DNA of 63,812 nt from Candidatus Gastranaerophilales bacterium (GTDB lineage Bacteria > Cyanobacteriota > Vampirovibrionia > Gastranaerophilales > Gastranaerophilaceae), in the NCBI GenBank assembly GCA_944325085.1, contig CALUYT010000009.1, forward strand, positions 1-63,812, in the 5' to 3' direction. The translations under genes and the position numbers were made by a program. The notes beneath the pieces were generated by a model that had not been told where the DNA came from, made no database searches, and worked only from the letters and a program-made list of their open reading frames with translations. Numbering within the stretch: the first letter of the stretch is position 1; each line of letters begins with the position of its first letter. Shown piece by piece: positions 1 to 8,567 of the stretch.

Positions 1-158
1 ATGAAATTAATTATACCCGATATATTCGCAATTTCTTCTATTTCATTATAGTTACTGCAAAAATGATCTATTACAACCAACGAATGGTAAATTCTTTTGC
101 TTTTAGCGTACAGAAATTGAAATTCTTCATTTGTAATAATTCCACTTATTTCTTTCAT
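1..158 (-). CDS. Partial hypothetical protein running off the left edge
   Basis: An open frame starts at the ATG at 156-158 (reverse strand) and runs off the window with no stop, giving 52 residues that begin MKEISGIITNEEF. A good ribosome site (AGGAGG, reverse strand, about 163-168) lies just upstream of the ATG, so the start is credible. The peptide is acidic and helix-prone, with no motif I recognise. It is divergent from the small genes at 290 and 474. No function can be assigned. Confidence 0.5.
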   Translation of the reverse strand, partial: MKEISGIITNEEFQFLYAKSKRIYHSLVVIDHFCSNYNEIEEIANISGIINF

Positions 159-289
159 CATAGCCTCCTTTTATGCACAACACATTAGCGTGAAAGTAGA
201 TAAAAAGCATTTAAACCTTTACATAGCAACACATTTAGTTGAATTAAAAGGTAAAGCAATCAATTAATGTAAATAAAAAGGAGTATATT

Positions 290-490
290 ATGCTTAAAAA
301 AGATCGTACTTTATTTGGAACAAAAATTTTAAATTTAAAAACACAAGAAATAGGATTACTTGTTTGCTTATGGGAAAATAAATTTGCCGATAAAATAATA
401 GATTTTGCTACTTGTGTTGATATAAATGGTAAAAGATATAACATAGAACTTGATAATATAAGAGGTTTTGAAGATGATTTTGAAAAATAA
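290..490 (+). CDS. Small hypothetical protein (66 aa)
   Basis: This 66-residue protein follows a strong ribosome site (AAAGGAG, 8 bases before the ATG). It contains alternating beta-type stretches (KILNLKTQEIGLLVCLW, then DFATCVDINGKRYNIELDNI), which suggest a small beta-rich fold. I do not recognise a family. Its 3' end overlaps the next small gene by 17 bases in another frame, so the two are probably translationally coupled. Both precede the adenine methyltransferase on the same strand and may be cargo of the same defence island, but nothing ties them to restriction-modification directly. Confidence 0.6.
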   Translation: MLKKDRTLFGTKILNLKTQEIGLLVCLWENKFADKIIDFATCVDINGKRYNIELDNIRGFEDDFEK

Positions 491-701
491 AAGAAGCCGA
501 GAAACATTAAATATCACTTTATCTGATTTCAAAATAAGTTTTAACAAAGAACTCAAAACTGCACTTGAAAGTTATATCCGTTCTGAAAAGGTAAAACTAT
601 ACTATAAAATAAAAAAGACCTATGAGTCTGATTTTTATTTAAATTTACAATGGAATTTTAATCATCTTGCTTGTACTGATTGGTATATAGAACAGTTGTA
701 A
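474..701 (+). CDS. Small hypothetical protein overlapping the previous gene
   Basis: About 75 residues, basic at the N-terminus (MILKNKRSRETLN) and rich in Tyr and Lys, ending in an aromatic stretch (NLQWNFNHLACTDWYIEQL). I chose the ATG at 474 over the upstream TTG at 468 because an AGAGG ribosome site inside the preceding gene (461-465) is spaced 8 bases from that ATG. It overlaps the end of the upstream gene, so coupled translation is likely. No family is recognised. Confidence 0.5.
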   Translation: MILKNKRSRETLNITLSDFKISFNKELKTALESYIRSEKVKLYYKIKKTYESDFYLNLQWNFNHLACTDWYIEQL

Positions 702-768
702 CTTATTAGATATATTTAAGCTTAATAAAAAATTTTATGGTAACATATAAGAACAAAGGAATGTTTTA

Positions 769-2784
769 ATGTTGGATGTAAAAGCTTATGTCGAACAATT
801 GAATAGACTTGAATTAGATTTATTAAACAAATTTTTTACAAATTGTAAAATAGATAATAAATTTGCTAAAGATGATTTACAGTATTTACTGATAACAATT
901 GATAAAAATAAAAATATTCGCTTTCAAGCTTATTTATGTGTATTAAAAAAAGTATTTGCTTATTATATAAAACACTATATAGATACAAATTTTAATGAAT
1001 ATTTATTTGAAAATATAGAACTTTTTACCAAATTTTCTAATACTTATAACTTTTCAATAAAAGATGAAGTTATAGAAAATATCTTTAATGAAATTAATCC
1101 AGATATCATAATGCAAATATTGGAAGATTTTCATAATAAGTTTTTAAATACAGAAATAATAGTAAAAAATGGTACATTTCAATTTGAAGCTTCAAAAATA
1201 AATTCTAAAAATACAGGTTCTGTATACACTAAAAATAATATTTCAAAAGAAATTTGTGAAAAAAGTATAAAAAATAAGTTAGTGACAATAGGAAATTCAA
1301 GTGATGTAAAATTGCTGGATTTTGGTTCGGGAACAGGTCGTTTTTATTTTGAAGCACTAAAAATATTAGAGTCAGTTATTTCTAGGTCAAAACAAGAAAT
1401 TATACTAAATAATTTATATGCTATAGATATTGATGAAGTAGCAATAAACATTTTGAGATTAAAGGCTTTAGGTTATATTGAAAAGTTGAATATAAATAAA
1501 ATTACAAAATTATTTAATAATACTATTTGCAGAAATATGCTTATGATCCAAAAATTAATGTTATTTAAAGCAAATGATAATTTATTAAATATGAGTAATG
1601 ATTTCCAAGATGTAATATCAAATGGAGGGTTTGATATAATAGTTTCAAATCCTCCATATGCAATACTAAAAGTAAATAAAAAAGAAAATAAAAAAGAAGC
1701 ATACCGAAAATATTATGATGAATTAACTGCAAAAATTAATAATGAAGTCAGTTATTTTAATAAATCAGAATATTATCAGTATTCAACAGAGGGAATGCTC
1801 AATTATTATAAATTATCAATTGAAATGATGTTAAATCTTGCAAAAAAAGAGGCAAGTTTTGGAATAATATGTCCTGCAACACTTTTTACTGATTGTAGTG
1901 CAAAAAAGTTACGCAAATTTCTATTGCTAAAAAATAGAATTTCAGAAATTAATTATTATCCTGAAAATGCGAATCTTTTTGATAATGTATCTCAAGCAAC
2001 AGTTATTTTCTATTTGACAAAAAACGAAAAAACTACCGATATAAATATAAAAATTAAAAATGACTCATTTATTGTTAATATTAAAGATATAGAAAAATCA
2101 TTTTCAAACTTAGAAATACCTTATATAAATAAAATTGGATGGGAAATCATACACAAACTATCAAAATTTAAGAAATTAAAAGAAAATGGTAATATAAGAA
2201 ATAAACGAGGAGAACTTGATTTAACCTTATATAAAAAATTTATTACTAATACCCCGACTAAATTCCGTTTAGTACGTGGTAATATGATAAGTGAAGAAAA
2301 GGGTATTATTGATAAAAATAATGAATTTGTTATGGAAGAATTTATTAATAACAAATCTGAAGATTATTTGACAAATGATTTTAATCAATCAAGGTTAATT
2401 TGTCAGCAAATATCAAACATAGATACATTAAAAAGATTAAACTTTACCATATCGAATAAGAATGATATTATTGCAAATTCTTGTAATTACTTGACAATTA
2501 AGAATAAAAAATCAATAAAGCCATTATTAGCAATTATGAATTCATATTTATTAAATTGGAGATTTAAAATATCAAGTGGGAATAATCATATAAATAATTA
2601 TGAACTTGATGAACTTCCAATATTAGAATGTAATCAAGATTTTAAATCCAAAGATAAACTAGATTTAAATATTGAAATTTGCAAAAAATATACTCTTACA
2701 AATGAAGAAATTAAATATATTCTTAAAGATTATTATAGCAAAGACGAGCTATCAGATAAATTAGGGGAAGTATTAAATGTTTAA
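769..2784 (+). CDS. Type II DNA N6-adenine methyltransferase
   Basis: A 671-residue DNA adenine methyltransferase. The SAM-binding motif I is visible as LLDFGSGTGRFYFEAL (about residues 181-196) and the catalytic motif IV as SNPPYAIL (about 293-300), the NPPY form typical of N6-adenine enzymes. The C-terminal part (LLAIMNSYLLNWRFK ... ELDELPIL) looks like the target-recognition end of Type II gamma-class enzymes. A ribosome site (AAAGGA) precedes the ATG. The next gene, a cytosine methyltransferase, overlaps its end by 8 bases, and an Alw26I-type endonuclease follows on the opposite strand. Alw26I, Eco31I and Esp3I modify an asymmetric site with one adenine and one cytosine methylation on opposite strands, so this enzyme would protect one strand of the site. 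The specificity itself is not readable from sequence. Confidence 0.88.
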   Translation: MLDVKAYVEQLNRLELDLLNKFFTNCKIDNKFAKDDLQYLLITIDKNKNIRFQAYLCVLKKVFAYYIKHYIDTNFNEYLFENIELFTKFSNTYNFSIKDEVIENIFNEINPDIIMQILEDFHNKFLNTEIIVKNGTFQFEASKINSKNTGSVYTKNNISKEICEKSIKNKLVTIGNSSDVKLLDFGSGTGRFYFEALKILESVISRSKQEIILNNLYAIDIDEVAINILRLKALGYIEKLNINKITKLFNNTICRNMLMIQKLMLFKANDNLLNMSNDFQDVISNGGFDIIVSNPPYAILKVNKKENKKEAYRKYYDELTAKINNEVSYFNKSEYYQYSTEGMLNYYKLSIEMMLNLAKKEASFGIICPATLFTDCSAKKLRKFLLLKNRISEINYYPENANLFDNVSQATVIFYLTKNEKTTDINIKIKNDSFIVNIKDIEKSFSNLEIPYINKIGWEIIHKLSKFKKLKENGNIRNKRGELDLTLYKKFITNTPTKFRLVRGNMISEEKGIIDKNNEFVMEEFINNKSEDYLTNDFNQSRLICQQISNIDTLKRLNFTISNKNDIIANSCNYLTIKNKKSIKPLLAIMNSYLLNWRFKISSGNNHINNYELDELPILECNQDFKSKDKLDLNIEICKKYTLTNEEIKYILKDYYSKDELSDKLGEVLNV

Positions 2785-3955
2785 AAAGAAAAAATTATAT
2801 AATCATATATCTCCTACGTTCAGTGATTTAGAAAAAAAAATGGTAGTTTGTATTCCACCTGGTGGAAACTGGAAGGATATTCCTGAAAGTATTCCTTCTC
2901 AAAGATTGGCACAAATTCGAAAAAGTGGTGGTAGAACAACCTACTATGGTAGATTAAAAAAAGATGCTCCAAGTTACACTATATCAACATATTTTAATAG
3001 AATGGGCAATGGATGTTTTATTCATCCTTCACAAGATCGCTTAATTTCTATTAGAGAAGGTGCGAGATTACAATCCTTTCCGGATGATTATATTTTCTAT
3101 GGTAGCAAAACCTCTCAATATAAACAAATTGGGAATGCAGTACCACCTCTTTTGGCAAGACAAATAGCCAGTTTATTGGAACCTTATATAAAAAATAAAA
3201 CTTTTGTTGATTTATTTGCAGGTGCAGGAGGTATGTCTTTAGGTTTTTCAATGCAAGGTTATAAGTTATTAGGAGCAATTGAAATAGAAAAAAACTTTTT
3301 TGAAACATATAAAATGAATCATCCTGAATTAGCTGAAGAACATTTAATAACGGGGGATATTTGCTTAGAAGAAAACAAACAAAAACTTGTCAATAGTTTA
3401 AAGGAAAAACCTGATGTCATTGTTGGGGGACCACCTTGTCAAGGATTTTCAACTGCTGGATGGAGAAATCCAAATGATAAACGTAATCAGTTATTTAAAG
3501 AATTTGTTAATATTGTAGATAAATTAAAACCTGATTTCTTTGTTATGGAAAATGTTCCTGGAATTCTTACTATGAGAAAAGGGGCAGCATTTAAAGAAAT
3601 TATTGAGTCCTTTGAAGAAATAGGTTATTTTGTAAATGAACCTATTAAATTAAATGCAGAAGAATTTGGAGTTCCCCAAAAACGTAAAAGAATTTTTATA
3701 ATTGGTTCAAAAAATGGAATTATCATAAAACAGCCAAAACCTATTTTCTCTGCAAATGCAAATTTACCCAAACCTGTAACTGTTGAAGAAGCGATTTATG
3801 ATTTACCTGTACTAGGTATTGCTGACGGAAATTATTGCATTGAATATGATTCAAATCCTCAGTCGCCTTATCAAAAACTAATGAATGGATTAATCAATTT
3901 CAATGAATTCGTCCACCTTATGAGTAATAAATGCTCTTTGGGTAATATTGGATAA
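2777..3955 (+). CDS. Circularly permuted C5-cytosine DNA methyltransferase
   Basis: A 392-residue m5C methyltransferase with its motifs in permuted order. Residues 20-105 hold what is normally the C-terminal target region and motif IX (IPPGGNWKDIP, then RLISIREGARLQSFPDDY), and 117-131 hold motif X (QIGNAVPPLLARQIA). Motif I then follows (FVDLFAGAGGMSLGF, 143-157), the catalytic PPC with Cys221 (GGPPCQGFS), ENV (258-260) and motif VIII (QKRKR, 301-305). All catalytic motifs are present, so the enzyme should be active. Permuted m5C enzymes are known (for example M.BssHII). The gene overlaps the adenine methyltransferase by 8 bases and the convergent endonuclease by 66 bases at its 3' end. It is the second modification enzyme of the system. 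Confidence 0.9.
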   Translation: MFKKKKLYNHISPTFSDLEKKMVVCIPPGGNWKDIPESIPSQRLAQIRKSGGRTTYYGRLKKDAPSYTISTYFNRMGNGCFIHPSQDRLISIREGARLQSFPDDYIFYGSKTSQYKQIGNAVPPLLARQIASLLEPYIKNKTFVDLFAGAGGMSLGFSMQGYKLLGAIEIEKNFFETYKMNHPELAEEHLITGDICLEENKQKLVNSLKEKPDVIVGGPPCQGFSTAGWRNPNDKRNQLFKEFVNIVDKLKPDFFVMENVPGILTMRKGAAFKEIIESFEEIGYFVNEPIKLNAEEFGVPQKRKRIFIIGSKNGIIIKQPKPIFSANANLPKPVTVEEAIYDLPVLGIADGNYCIEYDSNPQSPYQKLMNGLINFNEFVHLMSNKCSLGNIG

Positions 3956-5329
3956 TTCTTCAATAATAGAATTCATAGTTATTTTTGCTTCTTTATATTT
4001 CTTGCAACTTAATTCTTTATATAGAACTGTAAGAAATTTTTCTATTTTATCATTTATAATATTTTTAACTTTTCTATTGTCTTTCTCTTTATAATTAGCG
4101 AGTTCTTCAAAGGAAATCCTTATATATCGTTGTGCATTACTCGTCTTATTTGCAGAAGAACATTCTTTAGTTATCGGAATATATGTGCTTTTATCCATAG
4201 GATTAAAGTTGGGAAACTTATGATCATAATATGAATATTCAGGATGTAAATATGTTTTTAAAAACTCTTTATAACCTTTTTCATAAATATCAGATAAAAT
4301 AAGTAAAACATTATGTAAATGTAGACGCATAACTTTACTTAAAGCTAAAGCTTTATCTTCGGTATCAATAGCAGTCTTTAATTTATCCCATAATGGTTTT
4401 GTATGCCACGAAATAACTTGTTCGCCATTTGCTTCGTCTTTAATTAGTTGTTTTACATCACTTAATGTTATCCTATTATTTTTTTTACTGTTACAAGATG
4501 AACACATTGGGTTAAATTTACCCCTATGAGTAAAACCTAATGAAATAGGACCTATGTGATCAGCACTCATTCTTGCCTTTTTACCACAAATCGGACAAAT
4601 TTCTTCTTTTGTATAACTCTGAAAAGCACCCATAAGACGATTTGCTAATGTATAATCTCCTTCTGCCCAATTTTCATATGCTCTTCTATCTTGAGTATAT
4701 CTTGCTAAATTTTCTTTGTGTCTTCCTGTATCTTCTTCGCTTCTGCAACATGCGTTGTAAGTGTGAAATCCATCTAAACGATCAGGAGGATTACACATAA
4801 CTCCTGGACTGAGTTTGCCCTTTGCACACTTATTAACATAATTAATACGAATATATTGTTTGTATTGACTTATATCAATATTACTTGGAATTTTAAATAT
4901 TCTTTGAAAAACATTTTTTGCTGTTTCAGGATTTTTTCCGTATAAATCATCAAAAATTTGAAAAATATCTAAATCATATATTTCATAACTAGAATTCGCC
5001 AATTCATTTATTTTTTTAAGAGTATTTTTATTTGGATAAACATAAAAAATACTCATTTCTCTTCCACATATTTGACAAGGTTTCATACCTTTTAGTTCTT
5101 TTGGGTGGATATACCTTGCAACATCTGCTCTACAATTGAGCTTAAGTTTTTTTACCATATCGTCCCACCATTTTGTTAAAACCGGATCAGACTTTCCTGT
5201 TCTCACCCAACGAATATTGCCGTTATCGTCAAATTTATTAGGCATATCTTTGTAATTAGGATGTTTTACAATATATTCCATATATTGTAAAAACTTTTCA
5301 TGCCATTTTCGTTGGTTTCTTTTAGCCAT
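3890..5329 (-). CDS. Type IIS restriction endonuclease, Alw26I/Eco31I/Esp3I family (HNH)
   Basis: A 479-residue protein with a zinc-braced HNH (beta-beta-alpha-metal) nuclease site: CPIC (245-248), ADH with Asp257-His258, then CSSC (276-279) followed by Asn280. A second Cys pair (CQIC, 85-88) and a Cys-containing middle region lie upstream. The signature around the active site (SADHIGPISLGFTH ... CNSKKNNR) and the total length match the Alw26I/Eco31I/Esp3I family, which cuts outside an asymmetric GTCTC-containing site. Two adjacent methyltransferases, one adenine and one cytosine, are exactly what those systems carry. The gene is convergent with the cytosine methyltransferase and overlaps its last 66 bases. 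A ribosome site (AGGAGG) precedes the ATG. The family call is from recognition. The exact recognition sequence is unknown. Confidence 0.8.
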   Translation of the reverse strand: MAKRNQRKWHEKFLQYMEYIVKHPNYKDMPNKFDDNGNIRWVRTGKSDPVLTKWWDDMVKKLKLNCRADVARYIHPKELKGMKPCQICGREMSIFYVYPNKNTLKKINELANSSYEIYDLDIFQIFDDLYGKNPETAKNVFQRIFKIPSNIDISQYKQYIRINYVNKCAKGKLSPGVMCNPPDRLDGFHTYNACCRSEEDTGRHKENLARYTQDRRAYENWAEGDYTLANRLMGAFQSYTKEEICPICGKKARMSADHIGPISLGFTHRGKFNPMCSSCNSKKNNRITLSDVKQLIKDEANGEQVISWHTKPLWDKLKTAIDTEDKALALSKVMRLHLHNVLLILSDIYEKGYKEFLKTYLHPEYSYYDHKFPNFNPMDKSTYIPITKECSSANKTSNAQRYIRISFEELANYKEKDNRKVKNIINDKIEKFLTVLYKELSCKKYKEAKITMNSIIEELSNITQRAFITHKVDEFIEID

Positions 5330-5351
5330 ACATCCTCCTACTTGGAAAGAG

Positions 5352-5373
5352 AAAAAGCCTCACATGGGCTTTT
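5352..5373. terminator. Hairpin between the endonuclease and Hachiman promoters
   Basis: AAAAGCC (353-359) pairs with GGCTTTT (367-373) around a 7-base loop, with T/A runs on both sides. It lies about 25 bases upstream of the endonuclease start codon on its strand and upstream of hamA on the other. It could be a bidirectional insulator or a weak attenuator in the endonuclease leader. Confidence 0.4.
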
Positions 5374-5467
5374 ATTAATATTATATTATAAAAAGTTACA
5401 AATTTATTGTTAATTATTTTTGAAGTATAATAAATCCCTAGAGAGTGGTATTTTCAGGAAATTTGTA

Positions 5468-6412
5468 ATGGAAATAATGCAAAAATATGTTAAACCATTT
5501 AACATTTATTGTTATGAAAATAACAAATATACTTTCTTTCATATTGATATAGCAAATAAAGAGATTTTTTATTCAAATCTCTTTGATTATTTTTTCGATG
5601 AAAATAAATTAATTCAATATATTGAAAATCAAAAAGGTATTCATTTTAATCCTTCAAAGAAACAATATATTACTTTATATAAACATCTTAAAAATTATAT
5701 TGATATTGAAAATATTGAAATAACAATTAATATGCCCGATTGTCAAGAATTTATTCAAACTTTATCCGAAGAAACAACTATACAAAATGAAAATAAAAAT
5801 TTAAAGGTTCGGCTTGATAAATTTGGAAAAATTGGAGAATATTTTTTCAGTATAATACTATCTATTTTTTTTAAATTTGACTGTATTATACCTAAAGTTC
5901 ATTATATTACAGATAATAATATGAATGTATACGGAATTGATACGCTTTTTTATTCAAATCAAGATAATTTATTATTATTTGGGGAGTCTAAGTTTTGTAT
6001 TAATCTTCAAAATGGTATAAATCTAATAAATGAATCTTTGAAACAATATGAACAACAAATAGAAGAAGATTTCAGATTAATTCTTAGTGGAGGATTTAAA
6101 AATCAATGCAATAAGGTTTTTAATGAAAAATTTGGAACAATAAGGGATATAAGCTTGACAATGAAAGATTTTATTGAAAAAGCTAATATAGAAAGAATTG
6201 GAATCCCTATATTCATTACACATGGAACAGAAACTGACGAAAAATATATTTTAAAAAAATTAAATAATATAAAAAAATATTCATTTTTTGATATTGATAC
6301 TACGTATTATTATATTTCTTTGCCCATTATAGATAAAGAAGAATTAATAAAAGTTTTTATAAAAAAAATAAATAGCAAATTGGAGTATTATTCGAATGAA
6401 GCAAAAAAATAA
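5468..6412 (+). CDS. hamA: Hachiman anti-phage system nuclease subunit HamA (DUF1837)
   Basis: HamA is the DUF1837 effector of the Hachiman system, a PD-(D/E)XK-like nuclease that acts with the HamB helicase. The protein shows the family signature: FGKIGEYFFSIIL, then YGIDTLFY and LLLFGESKFC, giving the catalytic Asp and the E-x-K pair (residues about 158, 173 and 175 from this start). I start it at the ATG at 5468 because an AGGAA ribosome site (5456-5460) sits 7 bases upstream and a TATAAT box lies at 5426-5431. A TTG at 5420 would extend the frame 16 codons but lies upstream of that promoter element. The stop overlaps hamB by 17 bases, so the pair is coupled. Length from this start is 314 residues. 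Confidence 0.85.
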   Translation: MEIMQKYVKPFNIYCYENNKYTFFHIDIANKEIFYSNLFDYFFDENKLIQYIENQKGIHFNPSKKQYITLYKHLKNYIDIENIEITINMPDCQEFIQTLSEETTIQNENKNLKVRLDKFGKIGEYFFSIILSIFFKFDCIIPKVHYITDNNMNVYGIDTLFYSNQDNLLLFGESKFCINLQNGINLINESLKQYEQQIEEDFRLILSGGFKNQCNKVFNEKFGTIRDISLTMKDFIEKANIERIGIPIFITHGTETDEKYILKKLNNIKKYSFFDIDTTYYYISLPIIDKEELIKVFIKKINSKLEYYSNEAKK

Positions 6413-8465
6413 AACCATTCAAGAATTAAGAGAAGATTATATTAGGGCATTAAACCCTGATTGCTCTACAGCAAAGAGTAATGCTTATCTTGCTGATGAT
6501 TTATATAATTTAGATTTAACGATGTACTCAGAAAATGAAACATTTTCATCTATTATATATAATGCATTTGCTCAATCACATGTAGATGAAAACATTTCGT
6601 TACATCCTGAGCAAATAAAAATACTATTTCAAATAGAAAACAATGATGCGACTATTATTAGCGCTCCAACAAGTTGTGGAAAAACTTTCTGCATTTTTGA
6701 ATATATCGCAAAACATAAACCTCAAAATGTCGTTTTAATTGTTCCGACTTTAGCTTTAATTGAAGAATACTTTAAAAAAATTATTAAATTATATAAAGAT
6801 AAATTTGAAGAATATAGAATACATACAGGTATTGATGAAGATAAAACATATGATTTTTCTCAAAAGAATATTTTTATTTTAACTCATGATAGAGTTGTTC
6901 AAGAAGAAAGTTATGAAAAATTAGAAAAAATTGATTTTTTAGTTATCGACGAAGTGTATAAATTGAAAACAGATAAAAATGATCGTGTATTAGTTTTAAA
7001 TATGGCATATTATTATTTATCTCAAAAAGCAGATAAATATGTGCTTTTAGCTCCATTCATAGATGATGTTGATGGAAAAGAAAAACTGGAGAAACAGCCA
7101 TCATTTTACAAAACAAACTATTCGCCTGTTGTAAATGAAGTAATACCTTGTGAAATTGATAATGAAAATGATCGATTTAAAAAATGTGAAGAAATACTTT
7201 ATAATGATATAAATGATGCAGATAAAACTTTAATATATTTTCCTACTGTTAGGAGTTTATATCAATATGTAAATGAAGTTTTGATTCATAAACCGAAATG
7301 GTCATCTCCGCCTAAATATATTGCTACATTTTTAAAATGGGCAAAAGAAGAAATTCACGAAGAATGGTGTGTGGTTAAAGCTTTAGAAAGGGGTTACCTT
7401 ATTCACAATGGGCAAATCCCTTTAGGCGTTCGCGTATTTCAATTAGATCGTTATGGTGATATGGATTTATATAATAGAATGCTATGTACTTCTACATTGC
7501 TTGAAGGTGTGAACACTACTGCCAAAAATATAATTATTATAAAACCTTCTAATGGTACAAATAAAGAGGGAGAATCTTTTACTGCTTTTGATTTCTATAA
7601 TTTAGTAGGCAGAACTGGAAGATTAAGAAAACATTATGTCGGCAATGCTTATTATATTAAAAGTCCTTATGATCCAGACTTTTTAAAATCTGATGCTACG
7701 ATAAAAATCCAATTTGAAATAAATGACGAAAGCAAAGATATTGATATTCAAAAAGGAGAAATAGATAAACACAAAGATGTAAATGATTTTCTTGAAACTT
7801 TGGGAATTGATATAGAAAAGTATAAAGAATTTATTGGTACCAAAGCTCGTTTTGAAACAGTAAAAAATTTATATTACAACTATTGTAATTATAAAAAATT
7901 ATTAATTCAGTCTTTAATTAAAATTATAGAACACCCTACAACTACAAGTAAATTTGAAATTGTTAATGTAGTATATGCTATAATTTATGGAAAAGAAAAT
8001 AAATATAAAGCCTCATTAATAACAAAATTAATAGATCAACGAAGATTAAAAGTAAAAGATATAATTAAGGACACATTAAAATATAGTAGTCAGAGTGTTG
8101 ATGAAATTATATCTGAAATTATAAGACTTAAAAATAGTATTATTGAACATACTTTTTATAATCAAAGTACAATTATAAAATTCTTTATGCAAATAGATCA
8201 AATTAATAATAAATTAATTAATGTTTTTAATAAAAAAATATTAGAATCTATAGAAATTTTATATTTTTCTAATGAGAAACAAGAGAAAATGCTCTTAGAA
8301 TTAGGTATTTATGAATATGATATTCCTAAAATTATACGAATTATCGGAAATAGTTTTGATGATGCATTTGAATTAAAAAATATCTTAGCGAAAAATTTAA
8401 ATAATATTCAGAGTAATCCAAGTATAACCTTTTTATCTAAATATATAATTGAGCAACTTTTATAA
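6396..8465 (+). CDS. hamB: Hachiman anti-phage system helicase HamB
   Basis: A 689-residue superfamily 2 helicase. Visible motifs are Walker A (SAPTSCGKT, 89-97), Ia (LIVPTLALIEEY), Walker B (VIDEVYKL, 183-190), motif III (LLAPFIDD, 217-224), motif V (CTSTLLEGVNTTAKNI, 364-379) and motif VI (NLVGRTGRL, 402-410). The remaining 280 residues are helical with no motif I recognise. In Hachiman the helicase senses DNA and releases the HamA nuclease. The start codon overlaps the end of hamA by 17 bases, and gene order and sizes match known hamAB pairs. No further gene follows on this strand, so the system is the minimal two-gene form. Confidence 0.87.
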   Translation: MKQKNKTIQELREDYIRALNPDCSTAKSNAYLADDLYNLDLTMYSENETFSSIIYNAFAQSHVDENISLHPEQIKILFQIENNDATIISAPTSCGKTFCIFEYIAKHKPQNVVLIVPTLALIEEYFKKIIKLYKDKFEEYRIHTGIDEDKTYDFSQKNIFILTHDRVVQEESYEKLEKIDFLVIDEVYKLKTDKNDRVLVLNMAYYYLSQKADKYVLLAPFIDDVDGKEKLEKQPSFYKTNYSPVVNEVIPCEIDNENDRFKKCEEILYNDINDADKTLIYFPTVRSLYQYVNEVLIHKPKWSSPPKYIATFLKWAKEEIHEEWCVVKALERGYLIHNGQIPLGVRVFQLDRYGDMDLYNRMLCTSTLLEGVNTTAKNIIIIKPSNGTNKEGESFTAFDFYNLVGRTGRLRKHYVGNAYYIKSPYDPDFLKSDATIKIQFEINDESKDIDIQKGEIDKHKDVNDFLETLGIDIEKYKEFIGTKARFETVKNLYYNYCNYKKLLIQSLIKIIEHPTTTSKFEIVNVVYAIIYGKENKYKASLITKLIDQRRLKVKDIIKDTLKYSSQSVDEIISEIIRLKNSIIEHTFYNQSTIIKFFMQIDQINNKLINVFNKKILESIEILYFSNEKQEKMLLELGIYEYDIPKIIRIIGNSFDDAFELKNILAKNLNNIQSNPSITFLSKYIIEQLL

Positions 8466-8477
8466 GTTATTTTAAAT

Positions 8478-8524
8478 TTTTCTCAAACTCCCCTGTCACT
8501 TTTTCTCAAACTTGGTGTCACTTT
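8478..8524. repeat. Two short direct repeats, possible insertion-sequence end remnant
   Basis: Two adjacent units share the core TCTCAAACT, 3-4 variable bases, TGTCACTTT (8478-8502 and 8501-8524). Closely spaced terminal repeats starting TGTCA are typical of IS21-like ends. No transposase is present, so this would be a solo remnant. It lies directly after hamB at the right edge of the defence island. The rest of the 102-base gap is AT-rich without other signals. Confidence 0.4.
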
Positions 8525-8567
8525 ACATTATATTTAAAATTTTACGAGAATTTATAATATATTGTTT

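Noticed and set aside
3051-3308. Minus-strand frame inside the cytosine methyltransferase
   Set aside because: It is a shadow of conserved methyltransferase motifs on the other strand.
5420-5467. TTG start giving a 16-codon longer HamA
   Set aside because: It lies before a TATAAT box at 5426-5431 and has no ribosome site, while the ATG at 5468 has AGGAA at the right distance.
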